Shown: positions 42,930 to 57,536, numbered from the stretch's first letter. The stretch is 64,000 nt of DNA from Arenimonas sp. (GCF_022842045.1 NZ_JALHQI010000002.1:1-64000); one strand, 5' to 3'. The notes: a model not told the origin generated them from the sequence alone. Made by a program: numbers and translations.

Positions 42930-43394
42930 ATGCGAAACGTGAAAATCCTGGCCCTGCTGCTGCTCGCCGCCCTGCTCGCCGCCTGCGCCGGCGGCCCGCC
43001 CAAGCGCATCTTCCCGCCCCAGGCCAGCCTGCAGGAATTGCGCGTGCAGCCCGATGGCCAGTGGGCCGCCAGCATCCGCATCCAGAACTTCAGCACGGTG
43101 CCGATGCGCTTCTCCAGCCTCGACGCGACGCTGCTGGTCAACGGTGGCGAAGCCGCGCGCTTCACCCTCGACCCCGGCCTGAGCGTCGGCCCGGGCTCGA
43201 ACGAGCTGGTGACCCACGTCTTCCGTCCCTCCGACGCCGCGCGCGCGGCCGTCGACGCGGCGCTGGCCAGCCGCGGCAGCGTCCGCTACGCGCTGTCGGG
43301 CCGCATCGCCGCCAGCGAACCCAAGACCGACCACCCCTTCGACTACCAGAGCGGCCTGAACCCGGTCCCGGGCCTGGCCGGCGTGCTGCGCTGA
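42930..43394 (+). CDS. LEA14-like lipoprotein
   Basis: Lipobox LLAALLAACAGG; SLQELRVQPDGQWAASIRIQNFSTVPM. Confidence 0.65.
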   Translation: MRNVKILALLLLAALLAACAGGPPKRIFPPQASLQELRVQPDGQWAASIRIQNFSTVPMRFSSLDATLLVNGGEAARFTLDPGLSVGPGSNELVTHVFRPSDAARAAVDAALASRGSVRYALSGRIAASEPKTDHPFDYQSGLNPVPGLAGVLR

Positions 43395-43413
43395 CCCCAC
43401 AGGAATTGAACGA

Positions 43414-45204
43414 ATGAATCGCTACACCGCCCCCGTGCGCGACATGAAGTTCGCGCTCTACGACGTCATCGGCGCCGACAAGCTGTACGCAAAGCTGGGC
43501 ATCGAACACGCCCAGCGCGACCTGCTCGATGCCGTGATGGAGGAAGCCGCGAAGTTCACCCAGTCCGTCCTGGCCCCGCTCAACGGCGTCGGCGACGAGC
43601 ACGGCTGCGTGCACGACAAGGACACCGGTGCCGTCACCACGCCGCCAGGCTTCAAGGAGGCCTACGCGCAGTTCGTCGACGGCGGCTGGGCCGGCATCAC
43701 TGCGCCCGAGGCCATGGGCGGCCAGGACCTGCCGGAAAGCTTCGGCGCCGCGCTCAAGGAAATGATCGACGCGGCGAACCTGAGCTGGGGCAACTACCCG
43801 CTGCTCTCGCACGGCGCCACCGAGGCGCTCAAGCACCACGGCGAGGACTGGCAGAAGGAGGTCTTCCTCAAGAAGATCATCGCCGGCGAATGGACCGGCA
43901 CCATGTGCCTGACCGAGCCGCACTGCGGCTCCGACCTGGGCCTGCTCAAGACCAAGGCCGAGCCGCAGGCCGACGGCAGCTACAAGGTCAGCGGCACCAA
44001 GATCTTCATCACCGGCGGCGAGCACGACTTCACCGACAACATCATCCACCTGGTGCTGGCGCGCCTGCCGGACGCGCCCGCGGGCGTGAAGGGCATCTCG
44101 CTGTTCATCGTGCCCAAGGTGCAGGTGGCGCGCGACGGCACCGTCGGCGCGCGCAACGCGGTGCGCTGCGGCTCGATCGAACACAAGATGGGCATCCACG
44201 GCTCGGTCACCTGCGTGATGAACTTCGACGGCGCCCAGGGCTACCTGATCGGCCAGCCGAACAAGGGCCTCAATGCGATGTTCACCATGATGAACACCGC
44301 GCGACTCGCCGTCGGCCTGCAGGGCCTGGCGCTCATCGACCGCGCCTTCCAGAACGCGCTCGACTACTCGCGCGACCGCCTGCAGGGCCGCGCGCTGTCG
44401 GGGGCGAAGAACCCGGACAAGCCGGCCGATCCGCTGATCGTGCACCCCGACATCCGCCGCATGCTGCTCACCTGCAAGGCGCTGGCCGAGGGCGGCCGCA
44501 TGCTGGCCCTGCACGCCGCCACGCTGGTGGACGTGCTCGAGCGCTCGAAGGACGAGGACGAGCGCAAGGAAGCCGACGTGCTGCTGGGCTTCCTCACCCC
44601 GATCGTCAAGGGCCTGCTGACCGAGTGGGGCAACGAGTGCACCTACCACGCGCTGCAGTGCTTCGGCGGCCACGGCTACGTGCGCGAATGGGGCATGGAG
44701 CAGCTGGCTCGCGACGCCCGCATCACCACCATCTACGAGGGCACCACCGGCATCCAGGCGCTCGACCTGCTGGGCCGCAAGACCATGCAGCTCCAGGGCG
44801 CGGGCCTGCAGCAGTTCCTGAAGATGATCCAGGGCTTCTGCACCGAGCACGCCACCGATGCCTCCATGACCGAGTTCGTGCTGCCGCTGGCCGAGATCGC
44901 CAAGCAGTGGGGCGAGCTGACCATGGAAGTCGGCAAGAAGGCGATGGCGAACGCCGACGAAGTGGGCGCGGCCTCGGTCGACTACCTCTTCTACTCCGGC
45001 TACGTCGCGCTGGCGTTCTGGTGGGCCAAGGCAGTCGCCGCGGCCGAGGCGGGCTCGCATCCGGCGGAGTTCAAGACTGCCAAGCGCGAGACCGCGCGCT
45101 TCTACTTCGCCCGCATCCTGCCGCGCACGCAGACGCATGCCGCCGCGATGCGCAGCGGCAGCGGCAACCTGCTGGCGCTCGACGCCGCGCTGTTCGACAG
45201 CTGA
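43414..45204 (+). CDS. Acyl-CoA dehydrogenase
   Basis: MCLTEPHCGSDLGLLKTKAEPQADGSYKVSGTKIFITGGEHD; QCFGGHGYVREWGMEQLARDARITTIYEGTTGIQALDLLGRK. Confidence 0.94.
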   Translation: MNRYTAPVRDMKFALYDVIGADKLYAKLGIEHAQRDLLDAVMEEAAKFTQSVLAPLNGVGDEHGCVHDKDTGAVTTPPGFKEAYAQFVDGGWAGITAPEAMGGQDLPESFGAALKEMIDAANLSWGNYPLLSHGATEALKHHGEDWQKEVFLKKIIAGEWTGTMCLTEPHCGSDLGLLKTKAEPQADGSYKVSGTKIFITGGEHDFTDNIIHLVLARLPDAPAGVKGISLFIVPKVQVARDGTVGARNAVRCGSIEHKMGIHGSVTCVMNFDGAQGYLIGQPNKGLNAMFTMMNTARLAVGLQGLALIDRAFQNALDYSRDRLQGRALSGAKNPDKPADPLIVHPDIRRMLLTCKALAEGGRMLALHAATLVDVLERSKDEDERKEADVLLGFLTPIVKGLLTEWGNECTYHALQCFGGHGYVREWGMEQLARDARITTIYEGTTGIQALDLLGRKTMQLQGAGLQQFLKMIQGFCTEHATDASMTEFVLPLAEIAKQWGELTMEVGKKAMANADEVGAASVDYLFYSGYVALAFWWAKAVAAAEAGSHPAEFKTAKRETARFYFARILPRTQTHAAAMRSGSGNLLALDAALFDS

Positions 45205-45230
45205 TCGGCGGCACTACCCCGGAAACGACG

Positions 45231-45252
45231 AAGCCCGCCGATTGGCGGGCTT
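45231..45252 (+). terminator. Intrinsic terminator
   Basis: AAGCCCGCC-GATT-GGCGGGCTT then tctt-rich tail. Confidence 0.7.
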
Positions 45253-45296
45253 CTTCTTTGCGCCGGGCCCCGGGGTCCGGGCCGGGCTGACACGAT

Positions 45297-45373
45297 TGGT
45301 CGGGACGGTGAGATTCGAACTCACGACCCCTAGCACCCCATGCTAGTGCGCTACCAGGCTGCGCTACGCCCCG
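45297..45373 (-). tRNA. tRNA-Pro (anticodon GGG), encoded CCA
   Basis: CGGGGCG acceptor, CTAGC-ATGGGGT-GCTAG anticodon arm, GTTCGAATC T-arm, 3' ACCA. Confidence 0.93.
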
Positions 45374-45428
45374 ATCGTTGGTGTTTCCCGGCCGGAGCCG
45401 GGCTCACGATTATACGGAATTATTTGGC

Positions 45429-45785
45429 TCAGCGGCGCAGCAGCTGGAGGACTTCTTCCAGCTCCATGCGGACCTGCTTGACGATCTGGGCCGACATGCT
45501 GGTCTCGACCCGGCCGACCTCGCCTTCCAGACGCTGGCGGGCGCCGGAGATGGTGTAGCCCTGTTCGTACAGCAGGCCGCGGATCTGGCGGATCATCAGC
45601 ACGTCGTGGCGCTGGTAGTAGCGGCGGTTGCCGCGGCGCTTCACCGGCTTGAGGCTGGTGAACTCGGTTTCCCAGTAGCGCAGCACGTGCGGCTTGACGT
45701 CGCAGAGCTCGCTGACCTCACCAATGGTGAAGTAGCGCTTCGCCGGGATCGGCGGAAGTTCCCGATTACTGCCCGGATCCAGCAT
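45429..45785 (-). CDS. MerR family transcriptional regulator
   Basis: [28 protein letters not shown]; downstream of ihfA. Confidence 0.93.
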   Translation of the reverse strand: MLDPGSNRELPPIPAKRYFTIGEVSELCDVKPHVLRYWETEFTSLKPVKRRGNRRYYQRHDVLMIRQIRGLLYEQGYTISGARQRLEGEVGRVETSMSAQIVKQVRMELEEVLQLLRR

Positions 45786-46065
45786 ACGCCTCCACTCGCT
45801 CCTTCAGCTTCTGTCCTGGACGGAAGGTGACGACGGTGCGGGCGGAGATGGGGATCTCCTCGCCGGTCTTGGGGTTGCGGCCGGGCCGCTGGTTCTTCTG
45901 GCGCAGGTCGAAATTCCCGAAGCCCGACAGCTTTACCTGCTGCCCACGCTCCAGCGCTTCCCTCAACGCATCGAAGAAGGAGTCGACGAATTCCTTGGCC
46001 TCGCGCTTGTTCAAGCCAACCTGCTCGAACAGCCGCTCCGCCATCTCGGCCTTTGTCAGTGCCAT
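45766..46065 (-). CDS. ihfA: Integration host factor subunit alpha
   Basis: [31 protein letters not shown]...[28 protein letters not shown]. Confidence 0.97.
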   Translation of the reverse strand: MALTKAEMAERLFEQVGLNKREAKEFVDSFFDALREALERGQQVKLSGFGNFDLRQKNQRPGRNPKTGEEIPISARTVVTFRPGQKLKERVEAYAGSGQ

Positions 46066-46099
46066 AACATCCCCTGTACCCCGCCGTTGCCGGCGGCCA

Positions 46100-49924
<3,825 letters not shown>

Positions 49925-49937
49925 GGTTCAGTCCTCC

Positions 49938-50141
49938 TCAGAGATAGGGCAGCTGGCGCATCAGGCGACCGGAATCCTCGGCGCGGACGTGGTTCGTCTG
50001 GCGGAGGTTACGCTTACGCTTGGTGGCCTTCTTGGTGAGGATGTGGCTACGGTTGGCGTGGCCAGCCTTGAACTTGCCGGAAGCAGTTTTCCGGAAGCGC
50101 TTGGCGGCCGCCCGATTGGTCTTGATCTTGGTCTTGGCCAT
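49938..50141 (-). CDS. rpmI: 50S ribosomal protein L35
   Basis: [38 protein letters not shown]. Confidence 0.97.
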   Translation of the reverse strand: MAKTKIKTNRAAAKRFRKTASGKFKAGHANRSHILTKKATKRKRNLRQTNHVRAEDSGRLMRQLPYL

Positions 50142-50357
50142 GGGAGATCCCTTCTTGGGTTCGTTGTTTACTGACCTGGGCGGTGGCTTGCGCCACGCTT
50201 TCCTTCCTGCCCTTGTCGGCTTATAAGTCTATGATTTCCCTACGGAAACCATGACAGGTCCATGACGGCTTCGCCCGATGAACCGGGCCCGGATGCCGCA
50301 CCGGGTGCCCGCCGGAAGCCGGCGAGCCGCGAATTATGCAACAAAATGAGCGACTTG

Positions 50358-50421
50358 TGTAGGAGGGACTTTAGTCCCGAAGCTCTCTGCGGGAGACTTC
50401 GGGACTGAAGTCCCTCCTACA
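50358..50421. repeat. Near-palindromic dispersed repeat, copy 2 (infC-rpmI intergenic)
   Basis: TGTAGGAGGGACTtTAGTCCCGA...TCGGGACTGAAGTCCCTCCTACA; same arms as 25788-25845. Confidence 0.92.
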
Positions 50422-50425
50422 GGGG

Positions 50426-50962
50426 TCATTTCTTCTTCGGGGCGACCATCATGATCATCTGGCGGCCCTCGAGGCGGGGGCGCTGCTCGATGACCACTTC
50501 ATCGGCCAGGTCGGCCTCGATGCGCTTGGCCATTTCCATGCCCAGCTCCTGGTGGGCCATCTCGCGGCCCTTGAAGCGGATGTTGACCTTGACCTTGTCG
50601 CCTTCCTCGAGGAAGCGACGCAGGTTGCGCAGCTTGATGTTGTAGTCGCCGTCGTCGGTGGTCGGGCGGAACTTGAGTTCCTTGATCTCGACGATCTTCT
50701 GCTTCTTCTTGGCCGCGTTGGCCTTCTTCTGCAGGTCGAACTTGTACTTGCCGTAATCCATGATCCGGCACACCGGCGGATCGGCGGTGGGCTGGATTTC
50801 CACCAGGTCCACGCCCGATTCCTCGGCCAGCGCGATCGCTTCGTCGCGCGTCAGCACACCGACCATCTCGCCGTCCAGGCCGATCACGCGCACGCGCGGG
50901 ACCCGGATCTCGAGGTTCTTGCGGTTGCCCTTGTCTGTAGATGAAGTATTGATTCGATTGAT
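50426..50962 (-). CDS. infC: Translation initiation factor IF-3, non-ATG start
   Basis: Coding extends upstream of the called [33 protein letters not shown]; no in-frame ATG, ATC at 50962 and 50953, the latter preceded by AGGA. Confidence 0.9.
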   Translation of the reverse strand: MNRINTSSTDKGNRKNLEIRVPRVRVIGLDGEMVGVLTRDEAIALAEESGVDLVEIQPTADPPVCRIMDYGKYKFDLQKKANAAKKKQKIVEIKELKFRPTTDDGDYNIKLRNLRRFLEEGDKVKVNIRFKGREMAHQELGMEMAKRIEADLADEVVIEQRPRLEGRQMIMMVAPKKK

Positions 50963-50995
50963 CCTATTGAGTGAAACCCGAACCGGACGCCTGCA

Positions 50996-52903
50996 TCAGG
51001 CGACCGGGCCATTCTCCGCGCGCAGCTTGTCGAGGAAGCCCTGCAGCGACATCGTCCCCAGGTCCTCCCCGGACCGCGTGCGCACCGCGATCATCCCATT
51101 TTCCTTCTCGCGGTCGCCAACGACCAGCAGGTAGGGGACTTTCTGCAGCGTGTGCTCGCGGATCTTATAGCCGATCTTCTCGTTCCGCAAATCGGCCTGG
51201 ACCCGGAAGCCTTGATTCACAAGGGTTTTCCGGACCTCCTCGACCCAGTCGGCCTGGGCGTCGGTGATGTTCATCACCACCGCCTGCACCGGGGCCAGCC
51301 AGGCCGGGAAGGCGCCCGAGTGGTTCTCGATCAGGATGCCGATGAAGCGCTCCATGGAGCCCACGATGGCGCGGTGCAGCATCACCGGGTGCCGCTTGGT
51401 GGAGCTTTCGTCCACGTACTCGGCGCCCAGGCGGGCCGGCATCATGAAGTCGACCTGCATGGTGCCCAGCTGCCAGGTGCGGCCGATGGCGTCCTTGAGG
51501 TGGTACTCGATCTTGGGGCCGTAGAAGGCGCCCTCGCCCGGCAGCTCCTCCCAGGCCACGCCGCAGGCCGACAGGGCGGCGCGCAGGGCGGCCTCGGCCT
51601 TGTCCCAGGTGGCGTCGTCGCCCAGGCGGTTCTCGGGGCGCAGGGCGATCTTGATCTGCACGTCCTGGAAGCCGAAGTCCTCGTAGACCTTCAGGGCCTG
51701 GCGGTGGAAGGCGGTGACCTCGGCCTCGACCTGGTCCGGGGTGCAGAACACATGGCCGTCGTCCTGGGTGAAGCCGCGCACGCGCAGGATGCCGTGCAGC
51801 GCGCCCGAGGGCTCGTTGCGGTGGCAGGCGCCGAACTCGCCGTAGCGGATCGGCAGGTCGCGGTAGCTGTGCAGGCCCTGGTTGAACACCTGCACGTGGC
51901 CCGGGCAGTTCATCGGCTTGAGCGCATAGGTGCGCTTCTCGGACTCGGTGAAGAACATGTTCTCCTTGTAGTTGTCCCAGTGGCCGGACTTCTTCCACAG
52001 GGAAACGTCGAGGATCTGCGGGCAGCGCACTTCCTGGTAGCCCGACGCGCGATACACGCGGCGCATGTACTGCTCGACCACCTGCCAGAGCTGCCAGCCC
52101 TTGGGATGCCAGAACACCAGGCCCGGGGCCTCCTCCTGGATGTGGAAGAGCTCGAGCTGCTTCGCGATCTTCCGGTGGTCGCGCTTCTCGGCTTCCTCGA
52201 GCTGGGTCAGGTAGGCCTTGAGGTCCTTGTCGTTGAGCCAGGCGGTGCCATAGATGCGGCTGAGCATCTGGTTGTTGTGGTCGCCGCGCCAGTAGGCGCC
52301 CGCTACCTTCATCAGCTTGAACGCGCGCAGCTTGTCGGTGCCCGGCACGTGCGGGCCGCGGCAGAGGTCGGTGAACTCGCCCTGCGAGTAAAGCGACAGG
52401 TCCTCGGTGGCCGGGATGGATTCGATGATCTCGGCCTTGTAGTGCTCGCCCAGGCCCTTGAAGAAGGCCACGGCCTCGTCGCGCGACTTCACGCTGCGGG
52501 TGACCGGCAGGGCTTCCTTGACGATCTTCTGCATCTCCGCCTCGATGGCGGGCAGGTCTTCGGGCGTGAACGGGCGCTCATAGGCGAAGTCGTAGTAGAA
52601 GCCGTTGTCGATGACCGGGCCGATGGTGACCTGGGTGCCCGGGAACAGGCGCTGCACGGCCTGGGCCAGCAGGTGCGCGGTGGAATGGCGCAGCACGTCC
52701 AGCGCGTCGGGGTGCTTCTCGGTCACGATCTCGAGCGAGGCGTCGCTCTCGATGCGGAAGCTGGCGTCCACCAGCCTGCCGTCGACCTTGCCGCCGAGCG
52801 CGGCCTTGGCCAGGCCGGCGCCGATGGAGGCGGCGACTTCGGCGACGGTGACCGGGTGTTCGAACGGACGCTGGCTGCCGTCGGGTAGCGTGATCTTGAT
52901 CAT
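50996..52903 (-). CDS. thrS: Threonyl-tRNA synthetase
   Basis: [24 protein letters not shown]; class II motifs [40 protein letters not shown]. Start trimmed. Confidence 0.97.
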   Translation of the reverse strand: MIKITLPDGSQRPFEHPVTVAEVAASIGAGLAKAALGGKVDGRLVDASFRIESDASLEIVTEKHPDALDVLRHSTAHLLAQAVQRLFPGTQVTIGPVIDNGFYYDFAYERPFTPEDLPAIEAEMQKIVKEALPVTRSVKSRDEAVAFFKGLGEHYKAEIIESIPATEDLSLYSQGEFTDLCRGPHVPGTDKLRAFKLMKVAGAYWRGDHNNQMLSRIYGTAWLNDKDLKAYLTQLEEAEKRDHRKIAKQLELFHIQEEAPGLVFWHPKGWQLWQVVEQYMRRVYRASGYQEVRCPQILDVSLWKKSGHWDNYKENMFFTESEKRTYALKPMNCPGHVQVFNQGLHSYRDLPIRYGEFGACHRNEPSGALHGILRVRGFTQDDGHVFCTPDQVEAEVTAFHRQALKVYEDFGFQDVQIKIALRPENRLGDDATWDKAEAALRAALSACGVAWEELPGEGAFYGPKIEYHLKDAIGRTWQLGTMQVDFMMPARLGAEYVDESSTKRHPVMLHRAIVGSMERFIGILIENHSGAFPAWLAPVQAVVMNITDAQADWVEEVRKTLVNQGFRVQADLRNEKIGYKIREHTLQKVPYLLVVGDREKENGMIAVRTRSGEDLGTMSLQGFLDKLRAENGPVA

Positions 52904-52940
52904 GGGTCTCTCATGCGGTCGCGCCCCGGGGGCGGACATG

Positions 52941-52963
52941 AAAAAAGGGCGCCGGGCGCCCTT
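52941..52963 (-). terminator. Terminator-like hairpin in thrS leader (candidate attenuator)
   Basis: Minus strand AAGGGCG-CCCGG-CGCCCTT followed by T-run, 38 bp upstream of the thrS start. Confidence 0.65.
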
Positions 52964-52990
52964 CGCGGATGGCGAGGCGCGGCGGGTCGG

Positions 52991-53014
52991 TCAGTGGGCG
53001 GCGGTAGTGCTCAT
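52991..53014 (-). CDS. Candidate leader peptide MSTTAAH upstream of thrS
   Basis: ATG AGC ACT ACC GCC GCC CAC TGA with tandem Thr codons, between a promoter-like pair and the hairpin. Confidence 0.35.
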   Translation of the reverse strand: MSTTAAH

Positions 53015-53070
53015 GTCGCACGCTCGGCGCCGGTTTCCCGGGGCCACCTTGCGGTTTCGTTGACGTGGCA

Positions 53071-53099
53071 AAGGTAGGCTCCGGCGCCCGCCAAGTCAA
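53071..53099 (-). promoter_or_regulatory. Sigma70-like promoter for the thrS leader
   Basis: TTGACT-N17-TACCTT on the minus strand. Confidence 0.55.
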
Positions 53100-53129
53100 T
53101 GAATCCGCGGCTTCCGGGGCTGCAAGCAA

Positions 53130-53155
53130 AACGGCCAGGCGGGTGCCTGGCCGTT
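53130..53155 (-). terminator. Terminator downstream of tRNA-Val
   Basis: AACGGCCAGGC...GCCTGGCCGTT inverted repeat with T-rich flank on minus strand. Confidence 0.6.
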
Positions 53156-53183
53156 GCGTCCGTCGTGCACCTTCCGGGGAAGG

Positions 53184-53258
53184 TGGTGGGCGATACAGGG
53201 TTCGAACCTGTGACCCCTACCATGTCAAGGTAATGCTCTACCGCTGAGCTAATCGCCC
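53184..53258 (-). tRNA. tRNA-Val (anticodon GAC), encoded CCA
   Basis: GGGCGAT acceptor, TTACC-TTGACAT-GGTAG anticodon arm, GGTTCGAACCC T-arm, 3' ACCA. Confidence 0.94.
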
Positions 53259-53315
53259 ACGAGGCCGCGCAGTATAACAAGGGGCCCCGGGCGGGCCAAG
53301 CCCCCGGGCTGGCCT

Positions 53316-53570
53316 TCAGCGGCACTCGCGCTCGCGGTCGGCGGCGGTGCGCAGGTCGCTGCGGGTGGCCGCGACGCTGATCTGGCAAGCCCGGTGCATC
53401 ACGCGCTTGAACAGCCCCTCCCCCGGCCCGCCAGAGGTCGCTTCCACCCCGGCCGGCGCCGCCTCGCCCCCAGGCAGCGACGCCATCCCGGTCAGCAGGC
53501 CGCTGGACGCGATCAGGGCGACGGCCAATACGCCCCGCATTTCAATGGTTCCCATGGCACTCCCCGGCAT
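53316..53570 (-). CDS. Small exported hypothetical protein
   Basis: 84 aa with signal-like N-terminus MRGVLAVALIASSGLLTG; no family recognised. Confidence 0.45.
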   Translation of the reverse strand: MPGSAMGTIEMRGVLAVALIASSGLLTGMASLPGGEAAPAGVEATSGGPGEGLFKRVMHRACQISVAATRSDLRTAADRERECR

Positions 53571-53680
53571 GGGCGCCTGGCGGGGGCAACGAAGCCCGGG
53601 CCGATGGCGCTGGAACGGCGGGTCCCCACCCGCCTGGGTCCTGTTTTAGACCCCTGCCGGAAGTAATGCAAGCGCCCCGC

Positions 53681-55699
53681 TCAGGCCATCAGGCCCTGGG
53701 TACGCAAGCGGTGGATCTCGTCGCGGACCCGGGCCGCTTCCTCGAACTCCAGGTCCTGGGCGTGCTTGTGCATCCGGGCCTCGAGCTGCTTGAGGCGGGC
53801 CGCCAGCTGCGCCGGATCCAGCAGGGCGTAGTCGGTGCCGGCCTCGGCCACCTTGCGGCCCTTGCCCCGGCCCTTGGCCTCCTCGGGTTCGCTGCGGGCG
53901 CCCTCCATCACGTCCATGACGGCGCGCTGGATGCTGGTCGGGGTGATGCCGTGCTCGAGGTTGTACTCCTCCTGGCGCTGGCGCCGGCGGTCGGTCTCGT
54001 CGATCGCGGCCTTCATGGAATTGGTGATGCGGTCGGCGTAGAGGATGGCCTTGCCGCGCACGTTGCGGGCGGCACGGCCGATGGTCTGGATCAGCGAGCC
54101 GGTGGAGCGCAGGAAGCCCTCCTTGTCGGCGTCCAGGATCGCCACCAGCGAGACCTCGGGCATGTCCAGGCCCTCGCGCAGCAGATTGATGCCGACCAGC
54201 ACGTCGAACACGCCCAGGCGCAGGTCGCGGATGATCTCGACGCGCTCCACCGTGTCCACGTCGCTGTGCAGGTAGCGTACCTTGACGTCGTGCTCGGCCA
54301 GGTAGTCGGTGAGGTTCTCGGCCATCTTCTTGGTGAGCGTGGTGATCAGCACGCGGTCGCCCTGCTTCACCCGCGCGTGGATCTCGGACAGCACGTCGTC
54401 CACCTGGGTGGCCACCGGCCTGATCTCGACCTCGGGGTCGACCAGGCCGGTCGGGCGCACCAGCAATTCGACGATCTGGTCGCCGGATTTTTCCAGCTCG
54501 TATTTGCCGGGCGTGGCGGAGACGTAGATGCTGCGCGGCGCGCGGCGCTCCCACTCCTCGAATTTCAGCGGCCGGTTGTCCAGCGCCGACGGCAGCCGGA
54601 ACCCGAACTCCACCAGGGTTTCCTTGCGCGAGCGGTCGCCCTTGTACATGGCGCCCAGCTGCGGGATGGTCACGTGCGATTCGTCGACCACCAGCAGCGC
54701 GTCCGGCGGCAGGTAGTCGAACAGGCAGGGGGGCGGCTCGCCCGGCATCTGGCCGGTGAGGTGGCGGCTGTAGTTCTCGATGCCCGAGCAGAAGCCGACC
54801 TCGGCCATCATCTCGATGTCGTACATGGTCCGCTGCTGCAGGCGCTGGGCCTCGAGCAGCTTGTTGGCCTTGTACAGCTCCTCCATGCGGGCGCTGAACT
54901 CGACCTTGATGGTCTCGATCGCGTCCAGCACCGTGCGGCGCGTGGTGACGTAGTGCGACTTCGGGTAAAGCGTGTAGCGCTGGAGCTTGCGGGTGACGTG
55001 GCCGGTCAGCGGGTCGAACAGCGACACGCCTTCGATCTCGCCGTCGAAGAGCTGGATGCGCAGCGCCTCGATCTCGGATTCGGCCGGGTGCACGTCGATG
55101 GTTTCGCCGCGCACGCGGAAGGCGCCGCGCACCAGCTCGGTCTCGTTGCGGCTGTACTGCATCTCGGTGAGGCGCCGGATCAGCTCGCGCTGGTCGATGC
55201 GGTCGCCCTTGACCAGGTGCAACACCATCCGGAAGTACTCGTTCGGGTCGCCCAGGCCGTAGATGGCCGAGACGCTGGCCACCACCACCGCGTCGCGCCG
55301 CTCGAGCAAGGCCTTGGTCGCGGACAGGCGCATCTGTTCGATGTGCTCGTTGATGTTGCTGTCCTTCTCGATGAAGGTGTCGGTGCTGGGGATGTAGGCC
55401 TCGGGCTGGTAGTAGTCGTAGTAGCTGACGAAGTACTCGACCGCGTTGTGCGGGAAGAAGGACTTGAACTCGCCGTAGAGCTGGGCGGCGAGGGTCTTGT
55501 TGGGCGCCAGCACCAGCGTGGGCTTCTGCACGGCCTGGATGACGTTGGCGATGGTGTAGGTCTTGCCCGAGCCGGTGACGCCGAGCAGGGTCTGCTGCGC
55601 CAGGCCGGCCTCGAAGCCCTCGACCAGGCGCGCGATGGCCTGCGGCTGCTCGCCGGCGGGCTGGTAGGGCGCAGTCAACTGGAAACGATCGTCGGACAT
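53681..55699 (-). CDS. uvrB: Excinuclease ABC subunit B
   Basis: [34 protein letters not shown]-terminal UvrB/UvrC motif. Start trimmed to MSDDRFQL. Confidence 0.97.
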   Translation of the reverse strand: MSDDRFQLTAPYQPAGEQPQAIARLVEGFEAGLAQQTLLGVTGSGKTYTIANVIQAVQKPTLVLAPNKTLAAQLYGEFKSFFPHNAVEYFVSYYDYYQPEAYIPSTDTFIEKDSNINEHIEQMRLSATKALLERRDAVVVASVSAIYGLGDPNEYFRMVLHLVKGDRIDQRELIRRLTEMQYSRNETELVRGAFRVRGETIDVHPAESEIEALRIQLFDGEIEGVSLFDPLTGHVTRKLQRYTLYPKSHYVTTRRTVLDAIETIKVEFSARMEELYKANKLLEAQRLQQRTMYDIEMMAEVGFCSGIENYSRHLTGQMPGEPPPCLFDYLPPDALLVVDESHVTIPQLGAMYKGDRSRKETLVEFGFRLPSALDNRPLKFEEWERRAPRSIYVSATPGKYELEKSGDQIVELLVRPTGLVDPEVEIRPVATQVDDVLSEIHARVKQGDRVLITTLTKKMAENLTDYLAEHDVKVRYLHSDVDTVERVEIIRDLRLGVFDVLVGINLLREGLDMPEVSLVAILDADKEGFLRSTGSLIQTIGRAARNVRGKAILYADRITNSMKAAIDETDRRRQRQEEYNLEHGITPTSIQRAVMDVMEGARSEPEEAKGRGKGRKVAEAGTDYALLDPAQLAARLKQLEARMHKHAQDLEFEEAARVRDEIHRLRTQGLMA

Positions 55700-55749
55700 G
55701 CTCAGGGGGGCCTGCGGGGATCGGGGGGATTGTCGTCGAGGCGACGGGT

Positions 55750-56784
55750 TCAACGGCCGCCGGACAGCGGAAGGCCCAGGACACAGGTGTAGTGGGTGCC
55801 CGTGGCCAGGCTTTCAAGCCGCGCGCCCGGCCCGAAGTAATACGCCAGGCGCTGTGAAATCGAGCGCAGCGCGTGCCCGTTGCTCGGCGCATCGCGCCGC
55901 GGCAGGGTCGGGTTGCCGATGCTGATCTCGATCGAATCACGCTCGACGCGCGCGTCCACGGTGATGCGGCCGCCCGCCGGCAGGCGGGCGATGCCGTGGT
56001 TCACGGCATTTTCCAGCAGCGGCTGGACCAGCAGCGAAGGCATGCGGTAGTCCAAAGGCAGGGCCGGGTCGAGTTGCCAGTCCACCTGCATCCGCTCGCC
56101 CAGGCGCAGGGCTTCGATGGCCAGGTAGCGGCGCGACAGCTCCAGTTCCTCGCCCAGCGTGGTGTCGCGGTCGCCGGCGGCCAGCGCCGCGCGGAACAGG
56201 TCGGACAGGTTCTCCACCGCGCGCTCTGCGCGCACCGGGTCGATGCGCACCAGGCTGGCGATGGAGTTGAGCGAGTTGAACAGGAAATGCGGGCGGATGC
56301 GGGCCTGCAGGGCATCGAGCGAGGCGCGGGCACTGGCCTCCACCTGCGCGCTCCATTGCTCGAGCACGTAGAAATAGCGAAGGACGCAGGCGCCGAGGAT
56401 GCCCGCCAGCAGCGTGATGCTGGGGATGCCTGCCGGGCCCTGCCCCGCCGAGAACGCCGGCAGCAGGCTGCCCGACGCGAGCTCGCGCACGGCCCACGCG
56501 AAGCCCGCGGTGACGGCCATTGGCAACGCCACGGCGGCAGGCACACCCAGCGCCCGCGGCCAGTTCGACAGCGGGCGGCGCAGTTGGCACAGCAGCACGC
56601 AGCTGACCAGGGTGGTCCAGAGCGCGAAGGCGCTGGCCGCCAGGAAACGGTCGGCATCGAATCCGGCGGGGGCGGTCGAGGCCAGCGCCACGGCCACGAC
56701 GATCAGTTCGGTGGCGAACAGCACCGTCAGCAGCCGCGGTAACCGGCAAAGGTCGGGAAGCCAGGGCTCGGCGGAGGGACGCAT
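55750..56784 (-). CDS. LytS/AlgZ-type sensor histidine kinase
   Basis: His_kinase motif [30 protein letters not shown]-terminal TM helices. Confidence 0.9.
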   Translation of the reverse strand: MRPSAEPWLPDLCRLPRLLTVLFATELIVVAVALASTAPAGFDADRFLAASAFALWTTLVSCVLLCQLRRPLSNWPRALGVPAAVALPMAVTAGFAWAVRELASGSLLPAFSAGQGPAGIPSITLLAGILGACVLRYFYVLEQWSAQVEASARASLDALQARIRPHFLFNSLNSIASLVRIDPVRAERAVENLSDLFRAALAAGDRDTTLGEELELSRRYLAIEALRLGERMQVDWQLDPALPLDYRMPSLLVQPLLENAVNHGIARLPAGGRITVDARVERDSIEISIGNPTLPRRDAPSNGHALRSISQRLAYYFGPGARLESLATGTHYTCVLGLPLSGGR

Positions 56785-56947
56785 GGCCCGATTATGCCCG
56801 GTCGGCCCGGCGAATCGACTGACGCCGGGTCGGCCACGTGCGTGGCCCTGCCGCGGAAAACCCGTGCCCGTGCGCGCGGCACCTGCCGATGCCGCGCCAG
56901 CGCCGCCCGGCCAAGACTGGCGGCCTCCGCACCCTGTCGAGGACGCC

Positions 56948-57478
56948 ATGCCCACCGACCCAAGGGGCTTCAGCCTGCTTGAACTGATGACGGCGCTGGT
57001 CGTGTCGGCCGTGCTGATGGCGGCGGCGGCTCCGCCGCTGGCCGCGCTGGCCGAACAGCAGCGCGCCAGCGCCATGGCCAACCAGGTGCTGGGGCTGCTT
57101 CATGCCGGCCGGCTGCAGGCGATCACCCGAGGGCAGACGGTGTCCGTGTGCCCCAGCCGGGACGGCCGCCACTGCGGGGCAATGGATCTGTGGTCGGATG
57201 GGATGCTGGTGCAGGTCGAGCCCCGCGGCGCCCGCGCATCGCCGCAGGTGGTCCGCAGCCTGGGGGCGGCCGAATTGCGCGGCCTGCGACTGGTGGCCTC
57301 GCGGGGCCGCACGGCAGTTGCGTTCCGGCGGGACGGGCGCGCCGCGGGCACCAACCAGACCCTGAGCCTGTGCAGCCGCGATGGCCGGCTGCTGCGCGAG
57401 ATCATCGTCAGCAACACCGGCCGCGGCCGGGTGGGCACGCCTGCGCCAGGCACGCGCTGCCCGGGCCCGCCCACCTGA
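56948..57478 (+). CDS. fimT: GspH/FimT-type pseudopilin
   Basis: Prepilin cleavage motif GFSLLELMTALVVSAVLMA; GspH-like C-terminal region. Confidence 0.85.
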   Translation: MPTDPRGFSLLELMTALVVSAVLMAAAAPPLAALAEQQRASAMANQVLGLLHAGRLQAITRGQTVSVCPSRDGRHCGAMDLWSDGMLVQVEPRGARASPQVVRSLGAAELRGLRLVASRGRTAVAFRRDGRAAGTNQTLSLCSRDGRLLREIIVSNTGRGRVGTPAPGTRCPGPPT

Positions 57479-57536
57479 GAGCGCGTCGCGGCGTTTTCCT
57501 TGACCCCGGGCGCTGGCCGGGTAAAATGCGCATCCC

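Noticed and set aside
52777-53015. Classical T-box riboswitch upstream of thrS
   Set aside because: No T-box sequence (TGGNACCGCG-like) or specifier stem recognised; only a leader peptide plus terminator arrangement is visible.
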